The notes: generated by a model not told the origin, from the letters alone. Counted from the stretch's first letter, positions 33,815 through 45,995 are shown. The stretch is 64,000 nucleotides of DNA from Corbicula japonica (GCA_038501625.1 JAZAYU010000010.1:620001-684000); one strand, 5' to 3'. Translations and numbers: made by a program.

Positions 33815-34510
33815 TAGATGAAAAGGGAACTTTTAAAGCCAACGAACATGACAAATATGAAAATATTGCAGGCTCGGTTTGATTTAGCCTGTTCATGGGC
33901 AGTAATGGAAATGCATATCACTGCCCAAGCCGCATAGCCCCGGGTTGAGCGCAACTCAATATTTACACCAATAAACAGTACAATTTTGATCCATTCCAAT
34001 CGATAGAAGTCATATGACGGTGAACATGGAATATTCAATGCGGTATTTCCAGATCAATATCATTCCATGTTCAGCGTCGTATGGTCCCCAGAAAAAGTAA
34101 TCGGTTTGCCCTAAACAAGAAAACAGAATTTTGACATAAGACCTGAGAATATAAATCCTGAATAACACGAACAACGCCAAAGGTAAAATTTATAAAGCAA
34201 GAAATTTATCCTAGGTTTGATTGTCCAATATCCAAATCTATATTAGTGGGAAATTGCAACCACCCAAATATAAACTGGCCGAAAAATTAAAACCAAACGG
34301 ATTTTAGAAGTACTTTTTTAATATATAATCTTCTTGGAGGTTACAGCATACGATATTACAAAGACAAACAATCACTTGACAAGGAAAATATCACAAAACA
34401 AGTACAAGTTGTCTTGGTGAAATAATTCCAACCCACCTATCAGCTCAAAAATGTTGCATGCAAAAGCACACAAACATATAAAACAAAAGAAGCTTAAAGC
34501 ATTGAAAAGC
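33815..34510 (+). repeat. Long composite: repeat A, its 3' extension and a repeat B fragment
   Basis: Repeat A (about 33815-33990) shows both hairpins: GCAGGCTCGG facing AGCCTG, and GGGCAGTAAT facing CACTGCCC. Then follows the GTCCCCAGA / AACTGGCCGAAAA part matching about 21740-22060. From about 34380 there is a repeat B fragment with CAAGTTGTCTTGGTG and AATGTTGCATGCAAAAGC. Confidence 0.7.
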
Positions 34511-34849
34511 TAAAAGGGCGGGTACTCAATGACCTAACCAAGACCAGAGCACCTGGAGTCAAATCAGTAAGAACCGATGACAGGGATAAAAGAAACAAAT
34601 CGAGCTTCTAGGTTCTTTTTAAAACGATTTCCCTTTACACCTCCATAAACTCTAAAACCCCTGCCACCAACAGGTTTGTCATTTTATAGAATGTCATAAC
34701 AACAATTTATAAGTAAGTGGTTACAATATGTTATTTAATGTTCTCATTTAGAATGTTTTCCTGAATGGATATGCCAAGCAATGGATTGTGATAAAGTTTT
34801 GCAATAATATGGGCTTTAACAGAATGTCGTTTGATAATAAATTTGCGGA

Positions 34850-35160
34850 AAGAAAAAAATTAGAAAACCACTGAACACGACAAATATCTGAATATTGCTG
34901 GCGCGGTTTGATTGACCATGTTTATGGATAGTTGCGGAAATGCATATTTCTATAAGAGAAATACTGTAAAGGGAAGTAACCACTGCTAGGAGTTCAGAAA
35001 GAAGAAATAGGCCTAGTCTTAAAATTATTAAACTCAGAATCGAGACAGGTTTCAAATCTCAACAATCTGATCGGCCGAAACGGCGACTGATCTCCACTTT
35101 TACGCCAATCTGATGCTTAAGTTTGCGACTGGCATCTAATCCCAGTTTTATGATCTTTTT
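34850..35160. repeat. Diverged repeat A and a decayed palindromic element
   Basis: About 34850-34970 is a worn repeat A copy. About 35060-35160 (CCGAAACGGCGACTGATC, then CAGTTTTATGATC) resembles one arm of the palindrome at 49282-49416. Confidence 0.45.
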
Positions 35161-35224
35161 ACATGAAAGAGCTTACTGTTATTGTGAAAAACCTGATTTA
35201 CATCATCTTTAGTGGATGTTGATG

Positions 35225-35250
35225 TTGTTGTTGTTGTTGTTCAGGTTGTT
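35225..35250. repeat. (GTT)n microsatellite
   Basis: A short run of GTT triplets. Confidence 0.85.
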
Positions 35251-35438
35251 CAGGTTTATCACTGTGGCTAGCCGCTAAAGTGAAACTCATTTATTAAGAC
35301 CACCTCTGGGACTGAACAAATGTAGTCTGAATAATGGGGTGGTCTTAAATTGAAAATAGTGCAATAATGTAAATAGTGACATTAAAATGGTAGCGTTTTT
35401 AGTGATGTGGTCTTAATGTACGAGTGGTCTTAATATGG

Positions 35439-35508
35439 GATTTTAATATAGGATTTTAATATGGGATTTTAATATGGGATTTTAATATGGGATTTTAATT
35501 ACATCTAT
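35439..35508. repeat. 13-bp tandem repeat (GGGATTTTAATAT), about 5 copies
   Basis: Near-perfect tandem copies directly after a MITE-like TAAGACCAC segment (about 35290-35435). That segment resembles the element at 58688-58861. Confidence 0.85.
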
Positions 35509-35712
35509 AAAAAGATTGTAAGCATCAGTGGCATAGAAATTTACAACAACATTACATAGTAGAATTTGATTCGCGTAAACTGATAAAAAAAGGCTTTTAA
35601 AACATCTAATTCAGCATTTGACGTGTTTCCTAAACTTACTGCTTTTTAAGTGTTACCCGGCTCTGGTTAAGTAAGTACCGCACTTGTACTATCTCGCCAT
35701 ACAGCTAGCTTT

Positions 35713-35800
35713 TATGGCGACGTGGTAGAGCGCCTGACTGGCATGCGAGGGGTCACGGGTTCAATCCTTGGTTCAGGCGTGGATTTTTCTGAACCCTTGT
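35713..35800 (+). repeat. tRNA-like SINE head
   Basis: TGGCGACGTGG (box A with one base missing), GTAGAGCGCC, then GGGTTCAATCC (box B) give a tRNA-Ala-like shape, but the 5' acceptor stem does not pair with the 3' end. It runs into AT-rich sequence. Better read as a SINE head than a working tRNA gene. Confidence 0.5.
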
Positions 35801-35992
35801 TACATAAGCAAATAATATCCTTTCGGTGCTAGAGAAGAAGGAACACGTGAGGTGCTGCATTGGATCCATTCCTATTTAGATTGAGCACTTTATAATAAAA
35901 TAAGCTATCACTTTAAAAAGCTTTATAATAAAATAAAAATGCCGATATATTGCACTAGAATTATACTGTTTTCATCACGTTTGAAAAATATA

Positions 35993-36895
35993 CACTGAAA
36001 CCCCTTTAAACCGGACGAGGTCGGGACCGGACCAAATTTCCGGTTTAAAGGGGTTTCCGGATTAAAGGGGTTTTGACAACTGGACAACCTTTTTTTCCAC
36101 AGGAGTTTGACATTTGAACAAAAATATTTTTTACTTGTTATTTAGTCTTTATAAAGACTTATCTATTTTTTTTATTATTAACAAGAATGTCAAACTACTG
36201 TGCTTTTTTCCAAATGTGGACATTTGGACTTATATTTTATACATAATTGAATTGATAAGTAATGATAAATAATAGTCACTTCAGCTTTTAACTAACAAAA
36301 GTTAAATGCATTTTTTCATTAAAAGAAAGTGATCAACAAACTTTCTCCCTGAGATATTTAAAAATTAAAAATTAACCAATTCATATGTTGTTTTTACACA
36401 ACTGATTTATATTAACTGAGTGTTGAAGGAGAACCCTTTGAAACAAATACACTAGCCCAATGCCAAATATCACACATGTCATAATTTAAACAACAAGTTG
36501 TGAAAACATATTCAATAAACCTCAGTTTGTTGTCATAGCAATTATGACCAATTATGACATGCCTAGCCATACAAATTCATAATAACATTGATCAACTTTA
36601 TTTACTGTGTACATGTATTTTTGAATTAAATTCCAATTTTCATTCTTTGATGGACCGTACATTTGTATGTTAACATGAAAAATTGTATCAAGACTTTATT
36701 TCTTGTCCGGTTTAAAGGGTTTTTTTTATAATGGAAAAATCCTCTTTAGGCCATAATTCTTGTCCGGTTTCCTGAATAAAAGGGTTTCCGGATTAAAGGG
36801 GTGATTTATATAGTAAAAAGTTTGGGACCGGACGATTTGTCCGGTTTAAAGGGGTTTCCAGATTAAAGGGGTTCCGGTTTAAAGGGGTTTCAGTG
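35993..36895. mobile_element. 903-bp non-autonomous transposon with TA duplication (Tc1/mariner/pogo-like)
   Basis: Ends are CACTGAAACCCCTTTAAACC and its inverse, GGTTTAAAGGGGTTTCAGTG, flanked by TA on both sides (35991-35992 and 36896-36897). Several extra CCGGTTTAAAGGGG copies lie just inside each end. There is no transposase ORF. A repeat A fragment abuts the right side. Confidence 0.85.
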
Positions 36896-37178
36896 TAGAT
36901 GAAAAGGGAACTTTGAAAACCACCGGACGTTCTAAGTTTAAATAATTAAATTATATAGAGTATTAAAGGACAGGCTGCTACTTCTGTAACGCTTCTTGCT
37001 AATTAATATACATTTTAAACGTATAAACATTTACTTGAGATATTGTTTTTAAACTGTGTTTATGTTTTCAGACATTCTTCATTTACATTTACTATACAAG
37101 CACTTTTTGTAGCTTTTCTGTCAGGAATTCATATCTCTGAGTAGTTACATGTAGTCAGGCAGTAAGTGCAGTACTTAA

Positions 37179-37184
37179 TTTATT
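37179..37184 (-). terminator. Poly(A) signal of the intact C1q gene
   Basis: AATAAA on the minus strand about 80 bp past the stop codon. The intervening 3' flank resembles that of the exon at 31008-31462. Confidence 0.5.
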
Positions 37185-37264
37185 GAAAAAAGAAAACACA
37201 ATAATAATTATTATGATTTTTTAAAATTTGTATATCAAAGATGAGATGCTACATAATCACTTCA

Positions 37265-37725
37265 CTACCCGACAATCGGTGGGCTCGGGTTGTCTGCATG
37301 TAGAAGAAATCCAGCAAATGTGGTGTATCTGCCCCCGTAGATGTCAACGTTCGGGTCAATGCAATGGAGGGATACAGCATCTCCTTTTTGAAGCTGCAAG
37401 ATGATTGTCATGCTCTCAGTACCATAGGAATGGATTTCTGCTCCATGAAGTTCGGTATAAGATATCCGTTGGTTGTTATGTACGAATGCTGCGTCGAAAG
37501 ACATACCTTTGCCGGACATGAGTGTGGCTGAAAACACGTAGATTCCAGAAACAGGGGCAACGAAGGCACCAAGATGTTTATTGTAAGCGTTGCCGACGTT
37601 AGTTACCGCGTTTTCGAAGATAATAGTTTGCTCTTTTCCAACGTGTGACATTGAGGCACCCATAGTTGCAAAGAAAGCTACGGGAAAATCTTGTTCGGGT
37701 GGTTGAATCCTGTTTAACCTTTTAC
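37265..37725 (-). CDS. C1q-domain exon 2 of the intact C1q gene
   Basis: Acceptor TTTACAG, entered in phase 1, ending at TAG; 152 residues. It reads GKRLNRIQPPEQDFPVAFF, then MSHVG, NVGNAYN, GAFVAPVSGIYVFSATL, ESMTIILQLQKGDAV and FAGFLLHA, covering a whole C1q globular domain. Joined to exon 1 (39259-39862) it gives a secreted protein of about 354 residues with signal peptide, coiled-coil stalk and C1q head. Such proteins are known as pattern-recognition lectin-like molecules in bivalves; the ligand here is unknown. The intron is about 1.5 kb and holds a family C element and a repeat A copy. Confidence 0.9.
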
Positions 37726-38277
37726 CTGTAAACGAACAAATTTGTTATTGATAAAATCATTATTCAGTGTAGTCTGAAATGATAAGCTGCATATTTTCTT
37801 ATCATTCAACTGTATTAATAAGCATTAAGAACGTTGACACGGTAATTTTACTGTAATACCAGTCATTGGCTGATAACAATTTTTAGCACCGCCCACTTTC
37901 ACGGATTATTTTCTTATGAACCCGTCATCCTGTCTATACTATTTTCAAAACTCACCTTAATATTCAAGCATATTAAGACAATTGCCTATCAATATTATAT
38001 TTATCACATGCTTTTGCAAGATGTCTAAAGAAACCCTTTGTACTATCAAGCAACTAGACCGTGTATTCGTGACAAATTGCTGACGTCATTCGTGGCATGA
38101 CCATATTCAATTTCAGACATATTTTGTGGAAATTTTGGACGGAAGTATTTTTATTGTTAATAGAGTGTTGATGGATTAATCTTTTTAAACTAGTGATGTT
38201 TTAATCGCCAAATCAATGCATGCGACTAGGCAATTTCGAAATTAGATCTCGTAGAAAAATTAAAATAGCTAAATTTG

Positions 38278-38518
38278 TAGCCTGGCACCAGCTAGATGGT
38301 TTATTTAAAAAACACTGAAATTCTTATTATCTCTTTTTTATTTCATTTCAATTTCTTTTTTTTCTGATATGCTTATAACCATGTTCTGGAAGATAAGGGA
38401 AGTAAAATGCATATCAGTAACGTACTTGCAGGTGTTGCTTTTCTTGGAAGTATTGACGATGATTGTAAATATGTGTCATGAGTATATATAACAGAACATA
38501 GGGACAGAAGCCAGTCTA
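38278..38518 (+). mobile_element. Family C element (241 bp) with 9-bp target duplication
   Basis: Starts TAGCCTGGCACCAGCTAG and ends GCCAGTCTA. It is flanked by CTAAATTTG and CTAAATTTT, a 9-bp duplication with one mismatch. It lies in the intron of the intact C1q gene. Confidence 0.85.
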
Positions 38519-38758
38519 CTAAATTTTTTGCTTGCGTTAAATTTGAACTGACAAAATGTTTAATGTAAGATTATTATAAACGAAGACAATTAATGTATTC
38601 TTTCGTTTAAAAGTAGATTGGACATACGATACAGAGACTAGCTTTTTGTTCACGTATCCGCCTGGAGTAGATTTTACTTCCAACTGTTCCAGTTGATAGG
38701 CTTCCAGATATTTTCCAAGGGTACAGGCGTATGATTAATTTCGTTTTAAATTCCAAAA

Positions 38759-38835
38759 TAGACGGAAAATAACTTTGAAAGCCACCGAACACTAAAAAGT
38801 GAAAATATTGCAGGCTCGGTTTTATTGAGCCTGTT
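38759..38835 (+). repeat. Repeat A fragment
   Basis: Contains AACTTTGAAAGCCACCGAAC and GCAGGCTCGGTTTTATTGAG, then breaks off. Confidence 0.6.
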
Positions 38836-39258
38836 CACGCCTCGTATGTATGTGATGTTTCAGTATTCTTCATATTATCTGAAAAAATAAAACAAACTGG
38901 CCGACATTCTACAGAAATGTCTCCGGAATAGATTTAGTTATACGCCAAAATACGCCAGATGTGCATTGTTTAAAAGATGAATAAATACTGTATTTTATGT
39001 CTGTCATTCTTTGTATAGCTACGTCATGCAGACGATTGTGATTTAGAAATGAAATTTCTTAAGGTTCATGTTTAGATAAATTATAGTCAAACCAATGTCA
39101 AAATTAAGGACTTATTACGACAGTAAAAATTCGTAAATGTTAAAACGCCTTATAAATGTTTCAATGTTCAACGGAAATGGTAACCTATAAATCGAATGAA
39201 AAATATGAAATATAATCCGTTGTAGAAGTTATGATTCTATAACCAAAGCAAAACGTAC

Positions 39259-39862
39259 TTCTTGTTTTTAAAATCGTTTTCTCTCCCACATCTAAACGTT
39301 TGACTTGATTGTCGTCATCGGCAGTCATGTTGTCGCTATACCCCTGACTTTTTTCGTTCAAATGAAGAGACGGTTGTTTCGGATGTTTTAATATCGAAGC
39401 CATTTGACGACTTTGCTGCAAAATTTGCTTTTGCAAACGATACACAAGAGTTGACTGTTCGTTATGTTTCTTTTTCAGTTGCATGACTTGTTCGACAAGC
39501 GCTGATTCCCGTAGTTCTGGTGCTTCCAGCCTCGTTTGGATATCAGAAATTTGTGTCTTGAGTTCGTCATTGATGGCCTGCTGTTTTGAATTGTGCATTT
39601 CTAAGTCACTCAGGCGTTTCAAATATTTCGATTCGCGTGCTTCCAATGTAGACACTTTTTCGTTAAGTCTTATTTCAAAAGCTTTGAACGAATCAATGCG
39701 CCCCATCAGGTCTTTCATAATTCTTTCATTGGACCTCAGACGCTTACTCAAACTAGCATAGTCTTCATTGGCTGCTGCTCCCTCAGTCATAGTTCCAGCT
39801 ATAAAACCACATGAATAAATAGCTAAAAGAAATATTGAAACTAATGTTGTGTTGGTATACAT
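39259..39862 (-). CDS. C1q-gene exon 1: signal peptide plus coiled coil (intact gene)
   Basis: ATG, then MYTNTTLVSIFLLAIYSCGF as a signal peptide, a coiled coil over about residues 35-165 (RLRSNERIMKDLMGRIDSF onward, ending LVYRLQKQILQQ), and a polar tail. I place the donor at AGAA|GTACGT. This gives 604 bp and phase 1, exactly as in the paralogue 32753-33356, and fits the phase of exon 2 at 37265-37725. The open frame continues by chance past the donor. The coiled coil probably drives oligomerisation of the C1q heads. Confidence 0.85.
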
Positions 39863-40164
39863 GATTAAATGCAGTCAGAACAGACTAAAGGAAAAACGTC
39901 CTTTTCAATGGAATCCTGTGGCCGCAGTGTTAAACAAGATCATTTGCGAGATAAGATGGTATACAATTCCTTAATCTCAAGTCAAAAACTAGTAATATTA
40001 TTATATCTTTCAGAACTTTTAACCTACATAGGACATAAACATTAATGTTTAATTATTTTATTAAACTTAAAAATACTTTTATAAAGGGTAATGAGAATTT
40101 TTGCTATAATTTTGTCGACTTAATACTCCGATGGGGTTATACAGAGTGATCACGACATTACTGA

Positions 40165-40292
40165 AGCGCTGATTCCGTAGTTCTGTTGCTTCCAGCCTCA
40201 TTTTAATATTTGACATTTATGTCTTAAGTTCGTCAATGATGTCGTGCAGTTTGGAATCGTGCAATTCTATATCACTTAGGCGTTTGAAATAC
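40165..40292 (-). pseudogene. Coiled-coil exon fragment of a third C1q gene
   Basis: Minus strand reads FKRLSDIELHDSKLHDIIDE, LKT, a stop, then MSNIKMRLEATELR. It is homologous to the middle of the two exon-1 copies and closer to 32753-33356 (LHDVIDELKT). It has a stop, no start and no donor. It lies just upstream of the intact C1q gene. Confidence 0.75.
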
Positions 40293-40474
40293 ATTACATA
40301 GTACAATTTGATTCATGCAGACTTCGTTGATTAAATCAGCTTTGGAAGCTTCAGCACTTATTTCCAAGCATAGTAATGTCCTTCAATGGGAAATAACTAA
40401 TTAATACACAAGAAAAGCGAGATGAGCTATATTTATGATTCAAGCGGCTTTATTGCTATTTGTTATAGAATTTA

Positions 40475-40580
40475 GATTAAAATGGAACTATTGAACTCGA
40501 CAAATATGAAGTACTGCAGACTCGGTTTGAATGAGGTCTGTAATATGAACTCATAATATTTCTCACGCCGTCTAGTAAAC
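40475..40580 (+). repeat. Diverged repeat A copy
   Basis: AAATGGAACTATTGAACTCG, then CTGCAGACTCGGTTTGAATG, a worn match to repeat A. Confidence 0.5.
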
Positions 40581-40672
40581 AACTCATTTTGACATTTTGA
40601 ACTATTCAGAACAATGCTATCGACTTGAAAACTATATAAACATTACAAGCAAAACCACTGTTTGCTGATTTG

Positions 40673-42412
40673 TAGCCTGGCACCAGCTAGATGGTTTATT
40701 AAAGAAAACACTGAAATACTTATTATCTCCTTTTTTATTCATTTCATTTTCCATTTTTACTGATATGCTGAACCATCTAGACTGGTGGCAATTGGCATGA
40801 GGGTTTTTGATGTTATCAATCAACCTCTCTAATGTTAACAGTTATATGATCAGCCGCTCAGCATGTGTGAATCAATAAATCAATAAACAAGATCCCTATC
40901 TTTCATTTGAATACATGTTCATTAGACAAGGTTAATTTGGCCTGTGCTGAGAGATTTTTGAAGAACTACATTCAGTGAAGTTAAGCCTTTTCCCTCTTGA
41001 TTGTAAAAAGGGATTGAGGAATGATTTGAATATGAAATTTAAAACCTCAACGAAAGTTAGCCTTAATGTTGAATTGACAGCAACATCAAAATAATTGAAA
41101 TTTATTTTGAGCTCAAATAAATTTGAAAAACAGAAACTTCTAAAGAATATCAATGAAAAAAAAGAGTTGTGTCTTGATAGAGCGGCAGTTATTTTTGCAT
41201 ATAACAGAGGAAGATCTGACATGGTGAAATGTGTTGAAAGTAGACTGCTTTAACACCTCTTCTAAGTAAGCTTTGCGTTTGGTATTGCATTAGAGCAACT
41301 AAAGGTTACACAACTTGTTTGTTTCTTGTTTAAGAATTTAAAACAAAAAGGTTCTATCTCGAATGTCAAACTTTTGCCACTCCCTGTCGATAAGCACAAC
41401 AACACATCATTTCCGCTGAGAAATTCCTATATAGCTTTTTCTTGATTCGGTCTCATTTTTCCATACCTTAAAAATTCCAAGCTGTAATTAATAGCATTAT
41501 CTATGTTTTTGTAAATCTAATGCAAAATTGTGGTTTACAATGACCGATAAAGTGCACCTGTGAGATACTCGTCAGTGCAATATTTGTTAAGTACTGTAAG
41601 ATTAAAAAAGTTTGTTTGTGCACATAGTTAGGAATGGCACATTAAATACCTGTTATCTATGCATTGTATTTAAGAGTTTATATATTTTACACAAAATTAT
41701 ATACATAAAACATTATTCTTTTAAAATTTCTAAAATTGTCAGAAATGTTAACTGATTGCTGTTTTTTTTGTTTAGATCTATAGCACAGGCTAACATAAAC
41801 CCAATACAGTAGTAACTTTTAGTCACTATTTAAGTACTTAAGTAAGTTCCTTTTTGCATTTTGCAACGGAACATTTTACTATTGACAACAATATAATATC
41901 AATAAACATATTTAATATCTTCCTATACGAAAATCTAAAATTTTACTTATAGTTTATATTATTAGAAAAATAACATCCAATTTCCAATTGTAAGTATTAT
42001 TTTCTTACTAATAACTTGCGAAATGATATGATTCCATGCAAAAAAAGTAATAAATAAAACTTTCTTTAATTTAAAATTAGGTGTAAATATATGCTTATCA
42101 CTGTTAACTTGGACGAGAAAGATTCCAAGATAACATTCTCCAGGTGTTTCAGGCAATTTGATCTCCATTAGTGTAAACAGATTATCCACAGTTAATTGAA
42201 TACCCTAACATGAACTTTGTATGACCGCAGCGTAGCTTGAATTCCTGCTACACTCAAACCAATTGCCACCAGTCCCTATGTTCTGGGAGATAAGGGAAGT
42301 GAAATGCATATCAGTAAGGTACCTGCAGGAGTTGCTTTTCTTGGAGATATTGATGATTATTGTATAAGTGACATGAGACTATATAACAGAACATAGGGCG
42401 GGAGCCCGTCTA
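40673..42412 (+). mobile_element. Family C element split by a nested insertion
   Basis: The left half (40673-40779) begins TAGCCTGGCACC and the right half (42275-42412) ends CCCGTCTA. Both outer flanks carry the same 9-bp duplication, GCTGATTTG (40664-40672 and 42413-42421). This shows the halves were one element. Confidence 0.85.
40780..42274. mobile_element. 1.5-kb insertion with 16-bp inverted ends
   Basis: Ends are GACTGGTGGCAATTGG and its perfect inverse, CCAATTGCCACCAGTC. It interrupts a family C element at CCATCTA/CCTATGTTCTGG. Open frames of 96 and 75 codons inside show no domain I recognise. The superfamily is not clear; a target duplication longer than about 3 bp is not visible. 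Confidence 0.7.
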
Positions 42413-42421
42413 GCTGATTTG

Positions 42422-44224
42422 ATACAAAAAGAAGATGCTGAACAAAATGCGATCATTGTAATATAGTTAAGAAGGGGAAATAACTGTTGTTGATTTAACA
42501 GAAAATACATCTGTAGTTAATTTAACAGAAAATAGAACATCACACTTACCAAATATTTCTTTTTGTCAAAAACAGTTAATAGTGATGGCATGCTATGTGT
42601 ATTATTATATCAGGTCGTTGACGTGAAAACAACAATGCTACAAGCACTCTGAGAAGTGAGTGCTTGTCGTGTCATAGAGTTCTGTTGATAAAAATTGGCA
42701 AGTTTTGAGGTTTAAGAGACTGGGGAATATTCTCGAAATAAACGAGCACTTTACGCCACGATTAATAAATGAGATGGTCAAAACAAAAAATAAACTTTAA
42801 GGCGATAAAATTACGAAACAAGAAAATAAAAGTGCCTTTAAATCTGAATATATCACTGGAATTAATAATACAATATTATTTTCATCACGTTTAAAGGTTT
42901 AAATTATTTCAATTTTTAGAGTATTTAAGTAAAAGAACACACCTCATCTGTCTTTAATAGTGCTTCAGTAACGTCGATTTCGGATTGATATATATTTTAA
43001 CTTATAAACAATAGCTTGAGGTATTGTTGTTTCTATCAATTTTTTCAGACATTTTTATACTAGCGTGCTGCGAATATATTTTGTGATATAATATCAACGC
43101 GAATCGCTAAGACGAAAATGTAAGATGCTACCACATTGCTTTCAAGGCCAGGTTACCAATATAATATTGTAATCTTTAGATCAAACAATAATAAAAGTAA
43201 ACATATCGCACCGACAAGCGTACTTGTTTTTGTGTGTTTACGCAACAAAGTTATTTGAAGTATTATTCTTTGACAACCTTGCTGAATACGGACATGACAT
43301 GTATAATTATTGTCTAAGCTAGTCCGTGTTCGGTTTTGCGGACAGATGCATTATGTTCAGTATGTTGTTATAAGTAGTACATCACTCAATGAGTGTTGCT
43401 AATGTTGTGGTAGTGCTCGATTTACCAAACATGACGGGTATTGATAAGTAACAGAAGGATAGGTATACTACTCAAAGTTTCCCGAATTTCACGATAAGTG
43501 GTGTATATATCTTTTGCCGTATGCAAGTCATAAGTTTTTATTTTCTTTTTTTTTTGCACATGAATCGTAAATTTATAAATTTATATGGACACATGTTTTA
43601 GCATCTGTAATTTGTTTGGTGTAGTGGGTTTATTAAGAATTTGAATCGGATGACGTTAAAGATAGGCATGTTGATATATTGGTGCTTAACAAACTTTGAG
43701 TAGTACAGTATAAGTAGATTATTTTTTTAATCGGTAAATAGGTTTTGTAAAGAGTAAAAACTGAAATGAAACACCTTTGTTACAGCTAAGACCGCATTAT
43801 TGAAAAAAATAACAGAAATTTCGAATGAATACATTAGAACCGATATTAAAATAAGTAGACATAAGTCTTCATTAATTTAACAGATGGTATACCATGTACC
43901 GACTATTTTGTGACTTTTGTTTTTACCCATAACTTCACTAAATGATAGTGTTTTCCGAATGCATACATGGAATTTAATGGTTATTTTTTAAAAGAAGTGA
44001 AACACATATATCTCACTATGTTTCGAGTTTTAAGAGTTTCTTTAGATTCATGCTACGAAATTTTAATAATAAGATCGGTGCACTTGGAACATTGATTGAG
44101 TGCATTTTATTAAAAATAAAATTCAATAATCAGTTCTTATTTATCTCAGCAAGATTGATTTTTATTTCAAATATTTCCATAAAAAATAGTTAACTTCATT
44201 TTTATACAGTATTCAATGTACATA
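42422..44224. other. No gene found; AT-rich
   Basis: Nothing beyond short AT-rich stretches was recognised. There is no splice-supported exon and no repeat family used elsewhere in the window. Confidence 0.5.
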
Positions 44225-44239
44225 TAAACAACATTTGAA

Positions 44240-45590
44240 TATATAATTAAGTTGATTTGAAAATTGATTGTTCATGATACTGAGCCCTGGCCTGAAGGTT
44301 ATAAAGCTGAGCATGGAAACCAATCTCTGGTCGCCATTTCAGCCAATCAGATGCTTGAGGTTTGAGACTGGTTTCCATGCTCAGCTTTATGACCTTGGGC
44401 ACTGGTCCCAATATTGAGTTGGATTTTAAACTCAACTCAAAATGATAATTAAAAACTTACCATGATATCCAGTTTACTTGATTGGTGGAGGTTGTATGAA
44501 TAAGCGTGTATGCTATCTCCTGTTTTAAATGCAGTTTTGAAAACTGTTACCTGTTTATTTTCTTAAAAATTGCTCTTGAATTCTGAATTTATGCTATTTA
44601 AAATATTTTCAAAATAAGGTTTTATTCATTTTATAAACTACATGTATTTCATGTAAATAACCAACCTGTATCAGAGTTTAAATATATATTGATTAGTTGA
44701 AAATTGAATTTGAGCATAAGATTGTTTGTCATATCACGAACAAATTTATGCCCAAACTCAATTTTCAACGCAACATATTTATTGAAATGGGAAGTACATG
44801 TTTGTTGTTTTGCTTAAAATATATTAAAATGAAATGAAATAATCCTTTTATAACGGAAAATGTTTAATTATTAATGTCAAAGTCCTAAATGTTTTAGTGT
44901 AAGGTAAGATATTTGTTTCACTACTAAAATAGTTTTTAAATTGTTAATAAGCAAACTATATGGATTACAAATTTTCAAACTGCATTTAAAACTAAAATTT
45001 TTTAAAGAAAACTAAATCAATCTGCTCAAACTCAATTTTCAACTCAACTTATTAAATTTCCATGAAAGTAAATGTTTGCTATTTCTGGAAAATTTGATAA
45101 AATGAAACAAACCCGTCCTTTTAAACCCTAAACCCCCAGTGGTAATTTGTTTTGCCACTGACCGTTCCAAGGCGGTAATCCCAAGGGTTCTCTTTTTCGT
45201 TAATTGTTTGTGGCGTCTTATTTGAATTGACAAACTTATTACAAACATGCTCTCTCTCTCTTCCTCTTTTCTTTTTCGCTGCGTGGGGAGGCTGTATTTT
45301 GTAAGTGTGGCGATTCCTGATACGCATATTTCACTTTTTTTTTATAAAAAATAGTTTGAATATCTAAATTTAATAATATACTAGTATGTTCGCGTTTAAA
45401 CTCAAACATATGATTGTCTGCTCAAACAGTTTGGTTTTTGGTAATTTGTTATCAGAATATATGGATAGCACATTTTCAAAACTGCTCACATATTATTAAA
45501 ACCCCAATCAAACAAGTAAGTTGTGTATCCGAGTATTTAAACATGTATCACTTTTGAATTTATCTGAAAATCCAACTCAATATTTTTCGT
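44240..45590. repeat. Composite of palindromes sharing TTGAAAATTGA/TCAATTTTCAA words
   Basis: About 44283-44400 is an interrupted palindrome (AAGGTTATAAAGCTGAGCAT facing ATGCTCAGCTTTATGACC). About 44696-44770 is another (GTTGAAAATTGAATTTGAGC facing AAACTCAATTTTCAAC). AATATTGAGTTGGATTTT at about 44408 and its inverse at about 45562 frame 1.2 kb. A reverse repeat B copy lies at about 45105-45345. Confidence 0.6.
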
Positions 45591-45819
45591 CATATTAAGG
45601 TCTTGACTTACAACAAACTTTCCAACATTTTCTTCAACGTCTATACAACGTTCCGTTCGAAACAAATTCTAAATAACAAAATAACAGACTGTTTTAAATT
45701 CTTCAGCGGTAAGTTTATCAACTTTTAATATTCTTCGGTCCTCTTTGATAGCAATTCGCCCATTCTACAACATATTCAATACCACAACCAAATTGTTTAG
45801 TTCAAATAACACAAACAGA

Positions 45820-45995
45820 TGAAGAGGACTGTGAAAGCCACCGAACACGTCAATTATCAGAAACAATAATGCAGGCTCGTGTTGACTGTAATTGTTCATG
45901 AGCAGTAATCGACTAGCCCGTGGATGAGCTCAACTAAATATTTTCACAAATATAACTATCATGCTCAACGCCACTCAGAGGGCGTAATTGATCCT
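45820..45995 (+). repeat. Repeat A copy with 3' extension
   Basis: GTGAAAGCCACCGAACACG, GCAGGCTCGTGTTGACTG, then CAACGCCACTCAGAGGGCGT, in the same order as at 32436-32700. Confidence 0.6.

Noticed and set aside
35713..35800. A functional tRNA-Ala gene
   Set aside because: The D-arm region is one base short and the acceptor ends do not pair, so a SINE head is more likely.
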